From positions 17,832,585 through 17,896,584 of the forward strand of contig JAKOON010000012.1 of assembly GCA_022577435.1 (NCBI GenBank): a stretch of DNA of 64,000 nucleotides. The letters are read 5' to 3'. A program made the translations under genes and the position numbers. The DNA comes from Embiotoca jacksoni (taxonomy: Eukaryota; Chordata; Actinopteri; Embiotocidae). Under the pieces are notes generated by a model that saw only the letters and a program-made list of their open reading frames with translations, was not told the DNA's origin and made no database searches. Positions 55,536 to 64,000 of this stretch are shown here, piece by piece (positions within the stretch are counted from its first letter, which is position 1; each line of letters starts with the position of its first letter).

Positions 55536-58500
55536 TCCGCTCGTGATTTGTCCGGCACATGTGCTACTGGCTTATCTCTGTGGGGTAATAACTGGAATAA
55601 TTGTCAATCACTTCAATGTGACAATCAGGAAGTTCTTTGTGGCATTTAGATGTGGCTCCATTTCAGACAGGGCTGCTGGACGATAGGATTGTCTTGCGTT
55701 GTTAATGACGGTGTTGTTGCTGAATGAGATGACTCCTCTGACGTTAAACTTTGGGAACAGCCAAATACCAACTGACATTTGTTCCCATTTTTATTTTGAC
55801 AAGAATTTAGAAGATGCCCTAACTCATAGGATCACACACATGCAGACTCTTTGTTCCCCCATGCAGACACAGCACAAACTGTGCAGCCTGAGTATCGTAG
55901 AGCTATCAATATTTCACTCCGTGCTTCCAAGTGCATAAGATGAGGTTTGTGAGAGCGTGCATACATCTGCCTTTCAATATCCAAGCTCTGTATTTGGTTC
56001 TGCACCAACACGTACGCTGCCAAGTTGCCTTCTGCCCTACTTTGTTGTTCACTATCCTGAGAGGCTCATCACCAAATTGAAAGGTGCATGTTTGTGCACC
56101 GCCAAGTGCCAGTGGGGGGGGGGCAGATCAGTCGAGCAGCACGACTCTGGCTTTGACAAACACAGGTTAGTCAGATGGAATGGATGTGCTCCCAGGTGAC
56201 CAGCACTTTGGGTCTCAACCGCTAGTTTTGTGTGGAAACCACCCAACTTTAAAGGAAATAAAAGCGTTTTTCTTGGTTTCAGTGGATGTTCAGAACAATC
56301 ACAACTGCTTAAGTTTCAAAAGGAAGTGTACTGTGTATGTATGTATGTCCATGCATGGGCATTTTGAAAACAGTCCTCATATGCATTTGCACTTCTGCAT
56401 ACACTGTCAATTAAGCTGATTCAGATTCAGGTTATTAAGTCATCCCGCAGGTAACAACTGCTGGTAAACATTCAACAGTGACCAGAAAAAACATACCTGT
56501 ATTGAATTCTTAGATAAAGAATGGAGGTTCTTGCTGAAACTGATGGTTTATTGAGTTCACATGTCTCAGATTAATTATACACAAAAAATAAGTCAGTTCA
56601 GCACAGGGAAAAGGAACACCTGTAATAAACACCTGGAAGAAAAGCTTTTTCTTTTTAATCACAAATTGATTAGATGTTAAGCAGAAATTAGATTATTACC
56701 TGTGGTTTCTGAGCAACAGAAACGTTTTACAGTCTTTGCAGTGAGCTTCATTAACATTGAATTTAACTTGAACAATGTTTGAATATTTTTTTAAAACAAT
56801 GTTAAGCACACGATCATTAAGGGTTACTGGTGTTACGCTGGTCATCATGTGCGAGCTGAAACATTAGCTTGATTTATTATGTTCGATTGTCCCTTTCAGC
56901 ACTCAGCAGTCCTCTAGTTCCTGCTGCATTATGTTTTAATAGAGAACCAATTTATTCCCCAAACGCCCCAAACAAACTGCTTCTATGCAGCCTGACTCGG
57001 CTAAAACCTGTAACAGCCAGTGTTGCAAGCTTACTGAAAATCCAACCTTATATAATGTACATTAATCTCTGTGTTTCTAGCATCTATGATCATCTAAAAA
57101 AAGGTCTGCTTATTTCCACCTATTAATTCCAGTATGATTACTACAGCCCACAGCCCCCAAAAAAGGACGCAGCTGAAGATTTTGCCATCAGTTAACAGTA
57201 TTGACCAGCTGACCACATGTTCATTTCAGTTTTACTGTGAATCATTATTGCCTTTGGTGCATTCTCGTATTTTCTGGTTGAAGTTGCTCCGTGTTTTTAT
57301 TATTTTAAATGTTATGTGCATCGTTACAGATACAGTGAATACATACCTCCCTTCTTCTTTTTTTTTTTATTGTAGTTTTTTGCAACATTGTTTATGAGCT
57401 ATAGTTACAACCGACAGGGCAGTAATGGGCTCCATGCTTGTGGTGTGCATGACCATTACAGTAACCGCTGGAGTTTGTGGGAACATGTTGCTCTGCAGTG
57501 GCATTAGTGGTGATAAACCCATGATGCTGTACCTTTAGTAGTGTGTCATACTGTCAAAATAATACAGTGTTCGTGATGCAGTTTCTTTGTCTTTTTCTTG
57601 CAGCTTTCTGTAAACGTAAAGCAGAGGAACTTGTTTGAGCTCTCAGCCAAACTGCTTGCAATGTACAGAGCACTCTGCTTCATGTGAATTATTCAGGACT
57701 ATTGGACTTGTTTTTGTAGCAGGAACACTGATTCTCTTTTCAACGGGCATATTGGAAAGGCAGCTCCTTCAGCCTTATGAATGATCTGAGGTTTACCTCT
57801 CTCTTTCATAACACTTCATAATTATAAAACAATTTCTCTAACTTTTTTATAGTCAGTAGCATTCTACCTAATAATCCATTTAAGTAGCTTCACTCCCAGA
57901 TGGCTTCTGTCTGCATCTTGACGGTGTCCCAGCAGCATATTCAACAGCCAACTTTGTAACTCAGCCCCAGCCGCTCACTATTAAAACTGAGCAGATGAAC
58001 AGTCCAGGAAATACAAGAAACTGGGCCATACTGGGCAAGAACTGCCCAAAGGGATGTAGAAATAAGAAAGAGATGGACTCCTTGGGGTGCCTGTGGTCGA
58101 ATACATTGTGAGTAACATCTAGTTTCCTGTTCCCTCGGCTGCAGCCTTCAGTACTCCAGTGATGCTGCTTACGTCCTACTTTTCTCTCACTGACATTGGA
58201 AGAAAACTAGTTACGTGAACCAGATTTGACACTCTCTTGACACTGAAAATAGTATATATTTTTATAATATCTTTCTTCCAGACCGTTTATTGAGGCTGCA
58301 CTGCCATGATATGTGCAGGCAGTAATCTGTGGGCATTCTGCCACCTCACTGTCCTACTTTTGCTTCGAAGAAAAAAATAGTTTGATGACCTTTAATTTGC
58401 TGTTGATGCGGTACTTGACCTCTCAGTCCCACTGCTAGGTAAAGATGAGTACAGTAGATGTATTAAGCGTTGAAAGATGTTGCCATGCTTGATGAGTAAT

Positions 58501-60021
58501 ACTGTCTGATCCCAGCTTGATTCTGGTCATGAATTAAAAAGTTTGCTCAGAGTTAAATGTTTCCTCAGTAAAACAGAGAACATGTATGCCACATAACTCC
58601 CAGAGAAGCTAAATGTGTGCAGCACAGAGAACAGTTCACCCTCTGCCCCCTCCTTTTCTCACTCCTCCCTCTGCTGCACCAGATACTGACGTAGTTTTGG
58701 ACCTCCAAAACCCTCAGACAGGCTGTTTTGTACGCAGTAAAACAGCTAAACTTTGAGCTTCCAGCCGAGGTAATTTATCTTCTGTGTTGAGTTGGGTGCC
58801 TGTCTCAGCAGCTCCTACGCTAGCTGAGACTGCTAATTAATCTCCTAGGGGGCCGGAGCAGACATGCTGCTCTCAGGGTGATGCATGAAGGAAACACAGC
58901 AGCACAGATACAACCGAGGCTGAGGGACACCAAAGTCCCACTGCTTCCTCCCCTTCTCTCCCTCTGCCACACTTACTCACTCATTCTCTCCCGACATTCG
59001 TGTCTCCTTGTCATTATGTCTTCTCTGTCTTTATTGTCTCTTTTTCATTTCACCCTGTCCCCTCTCCATCCCTACAGTACCTCTTTTCCCCTTCTCCTCT
59101 CTCCTCTTTATTACAACAGCTGACAAGAGGTCTGATGGTTGTTAATCAGTCTGAGCTCTCAAATGAACCATCTCTGGCGTGACCTAAATATCTGCAGATG
59201 ATAAGAAATGTGATGCTTTTATAAGTTTCATGAATCCACTGGAACAGATAAGGAATGAGTCATGAGGGTCTGTAGTAAGACCAGTAATCTACATGCATGT
59301 GGAGGGATACAAAATCCTTGTTAGAATAGTTTCCTCACCTAGGACTCAACGGTGATGTAACGTCCCGATGTTGAAGCTGCACCGTGCAGACACCAGTGAT
59401 CTGTGGTCTGATTGATTTATTGATGAGGATAATTTGTGGACATTTTTCAACATATATAATGTCTGTGATCTGATTGGCCAGATTGTTAATGCTTCTTTTA
59501 TTAAGGGAAACCTGATCTAGTTGACAGTGTTAATCTATTTTGATTGACTTTGATCTAATAGACAAACATAAATAACCTGAAAACTGTCACACCACCAGTG
59601 TTTATAGATGTCACTCATGATTGTCCACCATTGTGGAGGTGCAGGTAGAACTGAATTTGTCCACTTGACTGAAACAGATTCCTAAGATTGGTTGTTGTGT
59701 CCCAGCTGTCACACTGAGGACTGGCTTCTGGTGTTTTCTTGTTATGGACATCTCTCTTTTTCTACCAGCAGCAAACTATGTTGCTCATTTTAATGAAGTG
59801 TCTCCATACTATTTATTCTTAAAACTCTGAGATCAACACCTTCATAAGATCATTGCTACTTTTATAAAAGTGGCGAGAACACCGGGGCTGATGTTGTAAT
59901 TATACAATACTCATGTCGTAAGTCGCACTGTATTTGTGAGATCCTACTGCAGCATGCACCTGTTTACCGTACGTGATGTAAATAGGGGAGGCGGCCCTAC
60001 TTTTGCGGGGCTAGGGTTTCT

Positions 60022-60035
60022 GTTGCCATGGTAAC
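60022..60035. promoter_or_regulatory. RFX X-box palindrome
   Basis: GTTGCCATGGTAAC, a perfect palindromic X-box, in the last intron of the window. Confidence 0.5.
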
Positions 60036-61136
60036 CATATATTTTCACCCAGGTACTGTGCACCTGGTTAGTAATCAGATCAGGTCAGTATTAATTCTCA
60101 CAAGCAGGAAAAATAGTCTCACTTGTCTTGAAAAGCAGATTTATTTCCCCTACAATACATTGCCATAGCTGATTCAAGTACATCTTATCCAAACTGCCTA
60201 TTCTTTATTAAAAGCTTATTTGCAAGTGTCTTATTAAATAATTGATGACCTAGTATTTATTCATGAGCTGTGATGTGAATATGAGAGTTGTACCACTGAA
60301 TAAATTGTTTTCACAGTGAGAGCAGCGCTGTGTCTCTCCTGGCAGACAGTGTACTCAGTGTTACCCAAGATATTAACCAATGTTCTTATTTTGAAGGATT
60401 TTGTGGTTATTATGCATGTGCATAATTTAGCTGTGATCCATGGGAAGCATAAAGATCTGTCAGTGTTAACTTTAGATCAGATGTCTGTCGTACTGGACAT
60501 GTTAGCCTGCATGTGTGTCGAGCGATGATTCTCTGGTCGTTGCTGACGTTACTGCAAACTCTTCTCAAACAAAAAAAAAATTAATATTTTATACTTATTA
60601 CTGAAATGAAAGTGTAGTTTTTGTTGTGTTTTACTCTTGAATAGCAAAAAGCTAACATTTTTACAATTACTTGATTTTTTGCTAGTTAAGTTCTATTATC
60701 ATATTCAGTGGTTCTCTGTATTCTGCTCTATAAAAGATGACACTGCACACACGTTTACTGCTCCCTTTGAAGCCTACATTCTGTTGATAATTTAAAAAAA
60801 ATATCCATTTCGAAGTGGAAGATTATTTGTCTCCAGTCAGCATCTCAGTGAGCTCATCTTAAAATCTGTTGATTCATCGTCTACGGCTGTCATGCTCCAC
60901 TAGCTGCTCACTGCTTTTTGCCTAAAAGTGTGTCTCTATTCTCAGCCACATGTCTCCTTTGCCTGGATCGGAAACTTGGACACATTCAAAGTACAATACC
61001 CACAATTCAGCACAGTACATTATCACCTCCTATCTGAACCGGACTATAACTGAACTTCCACTCTTCCACATTTTTAGATTTGAACTGGAACTAAAAATAT
61101 TGTGTGCACTTCCTCTTCTGATAGTGTTTTCTTTAA

Positions 61137-61353
61137 CCCTCGTGTTGTCCTTGGGTCAAAATGACCCGCAGCTGTATTCAACCAAGTTCTATTTTATTTC
61201 TATATTTTTATATTTTTTGGGATCATTGGTGATCATTCTTTAAAGAAACCCTCACAGCCTCCTTGTCACCAATGATCCCCAAAAATATGAAAATGAAATA
61301 GAACTTGGTTGAACACAGCTTCGGGTCATTTTGACCCAAGGACAACACGAGGG
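61137..61353. mobile_element. piggyBac-like palindromic MITE
   Basis: A 217-bp element flanked by TTAA on both sides (61133-61136 and 61354-61357), with termini ccctcgtgttgtcc and ggacaacacgaggg. The two halves are near-complete inverted repeats of about 100 bases, including gggtcaaaatgaccc at both ends. TTAA target sites and CCC/GGG ends are the hallmark of piggyBac. It has no coding capacity, so it is non-autonomous. Confidence 0.85.
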
Positions 61354-64000
61354 TTAAATGTTGACCGCTCTGTAGCCGCCAGTCAAAGAGGAAGTATGAT
61401 TAGACATGTACTGGAAAGATATATTGGTAAGGCTAGTCATACAGTGTGAGCGTGATGCTCTCATAAAAATGGTTAAAAAAAAAAGGATATTTCCTCTTTC
61501 TGAGAAGTAATCACGCTACGGTGACATATCCGTTGTAATTTTCTCACACAAGAGGCCTTTTTGTAAATGACACAAGTTTATTGTGACTGTATAAGGCAGA
61601 AAATTCAGCTGGAGTGATGTAAGCAGATTTTATCAGGGTTCTTCATTTAGTTTGGCAGTATTCAGATCCCCTTTCACTCTCTCATGAGCTCTCCATCTGC
61701 TGTAGTTTCAGTGTTTGCACCACTGAGTGGAGAGAGGCAGCCAGGGGACACGCTGTTCCAACAACTCCTGCAGTTCACGTTGGAAATATGCTTGTTTTAC
61801 TTCACAACTTCCACTTAAGGTGTGAAGGTTTTCAGATAAGGTGTGAAGCCACTGGCAGCACATGTTTGCGCGAGATAACACGATTCTGATTTCTACACTT
61901 TCAATTACATCAAGGGAACAGATAAAATTTAAAGATGTATTGATACCTTTATATTTGATTTAAAGATATCTGTGAGAGGATGTCGCTCACAAACAGAGTT
62001 AGCACCAAACTCTGCAGCTTTATGGAGCGTTTTAGCTCCTTTAAGTTCTTGTCTCTCTTTTTAAGTGTTTTACACATGTCGATGTTTTCACTAGTATGGA
62101 ACGAGGCATTTTCCAACAAATACTCTGATGACTGTAAAGTAAACTACTTCCTACAAAGTTAGAAATTATCTAGTAAAAAACAGTTGAACATGGCAAGCTA
62201 AATGGCCTAATTTTGTTATTAATTGATGGAAACCAAACTAATGTAAAAAAGTAACCTTTGAACAAAATGAATGCTAACAGCATTGTTTCTTCTAGCTGTG
62301 TCAGTAGGTTACTGTTTGCTGACGGAGTTATCATAGAGGATTCATAAGGCTGTAATATGTCGGGAATGTGCGCCTCACACGTAGTTGCAAAAAGTCTGTG
62401 AATGTAGCTTTAAGATTCTTTCTCTTTATAATTCTCATCATATTTGCGAGAGTTGAAACTGTACCTCCAGACTGCACGTCTGGCCTGCTTCATGTCGGCA
62501 GCAGGGAATGTAAACTGAGAGAACAGAGTGTGTTTGCCCACCTTTGTGCATGTACTCATGTGTATCCCGGTGTGTCTGCGCTGTTAAGTGCTCATATGTG
62601 TCTGTTTGACTACATCCTTGTATGTGAGTGCCAGGGGTTCGAGCCCTCCATTAAGCTGTGTTTACTGTGTGTACGGGGCCACAGTGACTCTGTGACGCTC
62701 GGCCTGGCCCCGTCTCATCAATCAGAAAGACTTCCGAGGGCCTCCGCCTGTGATCCGCGCCGCCTGCCCGGCAGACCTCACGTAAGGCTTCTGGGATATA
62801 ACACTCTTTTTGTTGTTGTAGAATTAGAGAGATTCTTCACATTCTTGCCGTCTGAGGTGCTTCTGATTCCCAGTTGTGTGGTCACTGTCATGTAGGTTTG
62901 TCATAGTTTGGAGTGGGATCAGATGAGTTGTACAATGTTTTAAAGTATTGCTCTGCACTCGTCATGCTGTTGTGAAACCAAAGAGAGCCCCAATGACCTA
63001 AAATGGAGATTCTTTAGAACAAGGTTCTTTTAATTCTAAAAAAAAACGTGAATTAAACAACTGAAGACTTTTGTTAAATTCCCCCCAAATGTTCATAGCG
63101 CAAGAAAAAGTAAGTTGATGCAGGCTAATGAACTTTTAACACATCATTAATCTCATGTGTAGTCCCCTGTTTTAAACTATATAGCTAACAGACATATGAA
63201 GGACCAGGATCACTGTTTATCTACAGGCACAATTTTGAATTAGTTCGCAACACTCTACTCTTTAATGAGTTGTCTTTTAGTCAGAATGGTCTTTATTATC
63301 CGGCAAGTAAAAGTTTCCGTGTAGCTTCCGATGTGAGGTGAGAACTCTATTTTCAGAGTCCTTGAACACACGTCCTTGTGCTGTATTATACTGTCATTAA
63401 GCTTATTTTTTTCTTTGGGTGTCATGTCAGGTAAAGAGGGTGTAGTGAAAAACGTAGCGATGAGTCCTCTCTTGCTGTAAGTCGCTGAGCAGTGGGTGGA
63501 TGGGTAAGAAAGCTGAAACTGCCAACACGTGCCAAATGTTTTGTCAGTGAATAGACATGTGTGCTGTGACACACGAGCTATGACTTAGGCGGAGCAGAGA
63601 CGAGTCGTCGTGTTCTGCTGTGTTTTGGGTTATTGTTCAGCCAAGCAGTTATATTAACAACCAATTTCTTTGAAGTGGTTAATCCGAAACAATATGGAAA
63701 ATTCAGTCTTTTAAGTAATTCAGGAGCTGCTCTGATCATTTTCTGTTGTGGGCTAGCTTTCACAGAATCAACCAGTTCAATAATGACAGAGGGATGACTT
63801 TCTGCACAAGTAATGGTTTTAAAGTCCCCCTTCAACTCAAAAATATATTTTTCTGCTTGTTAATAAACTTGAATGTTAAAGCAGATTGTAAAACTTAACA
63901 AATTAAATATATTTGCATATTCACAGATTCTGTAATTGTTTGAAGGGTGAAGATTTTTACAACATCATTTATAGATTTTTGCAGAAAAAACATGACAGAT

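Larger units (their letters stand above)
54469..64000 (+). other. Intron to end of window, over 9.5 kb
   Basis: I found no exon of the C2B part. It contains C24 at 55512-55535, an X-box palindrome at 60022-60035, and the piggyBac-like MITE at 61137-61353. It is mostly AT-rich. Confidence 0.75.

Noticed and set aside
62726..62781. GC-rich 56-nt block with cag acceptor and GTAAGG donor in the last intron
   Set aside because: The phase shifts from 1 to 0, and the peptide (RLPRASACDPRRLPGRP) does not match the RIM segment expected before C2B. Kept only as a weak possibility.
62368..62895. 175-codon open frame on the + strand
   Set aside because: No similarity, mixed low-complexity composition and no coding-like ends. 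Probably chance.
54469..64000. C2B exons of rims2
   Set aside because: Searched by eye for the KKLRSTVQRSTETG, STDGSMNSYSSEGN and FSDFLDGLGPAQ segments. None was found, so they should lie beyond the window.

Overview
The window is an internal piece of one vertebrate gene on the + strand. The conceptual protein matches RIM2 (gene rims2), the presynaptic active-zone scaffold. RIM2 is preferred over RIM1 because the PDZ exon reads KDGSVPRDSGALLGLK and the C2A exon reads HQLIVTILGAKDLPA. Both follow RIM2 as I remember it; RIM1 has different residues there. The introns carry fish-type interspersed repeats: a tRNA-like SINE, a LINE 3' tail of the 'tttattaatccc' kind, a TTAA-flanked palindromic MITE, and many long CA/GT tracts. 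Together these suggest a teleost, probably a percomorph. I cannot tell rims2a from rims2b.

Layout: 0.6-1.5 kb is the large exon for the disordered linker upstream of the PDZ domain. 9.9-10.4 kb holds two alternative exons, of which the reading frame allows only one. 11.7-13.8 kb is the PDZ domain, and 14.9-15.3 kb the PDZ-C2A linker. 18.7-20.5 kb is the C2A domain. 21.0-31.0 kb is the Ser/Arg-rich linker, with a 27-nt microexon, optional exons and a possible alternative last exon. 32.5 kb carries the RQLPQLPP motif that binds RIM-BP SH3 domains. 32.9-40.2 kb holds five small exons, all compatible with one phase, which I read as cassette exons in the known hypervariable splice region. 42.7-54.5 kb is the basic and Ser-rich segment before C2B. 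The first exons (zinc finger) lie before the window. The C2B exons were not found, so they should lie beyond 64 kb. The last 9.5 kb is intron.

Exon calls rest on three tests: similarity to RIM as remembered, AG/GT (once AG/GC) borders, and exact carry-over of codon phase. All conserved exons pass the three. The novel cassette exons (34316, 35066, 36163, 40183, 46686, 27887, 29971) rest on borders plus phase only and need RNA evidence.

The most interesting signals are the run of phase-1 cassette exons including a GC-AG intron with a triple tandem acceptor, a microexon with UGC motifs at its acceptor, a frame-enforced exon choice beside long TG tracts, a possible C-terminal truncation exon at 29971-30289, and a CpG-richer intronic patch with two RFX X-box palindromes at 50.6-50.9 kb. 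No second protein-coding gene, RNA gene or CRISPR array could be supported.
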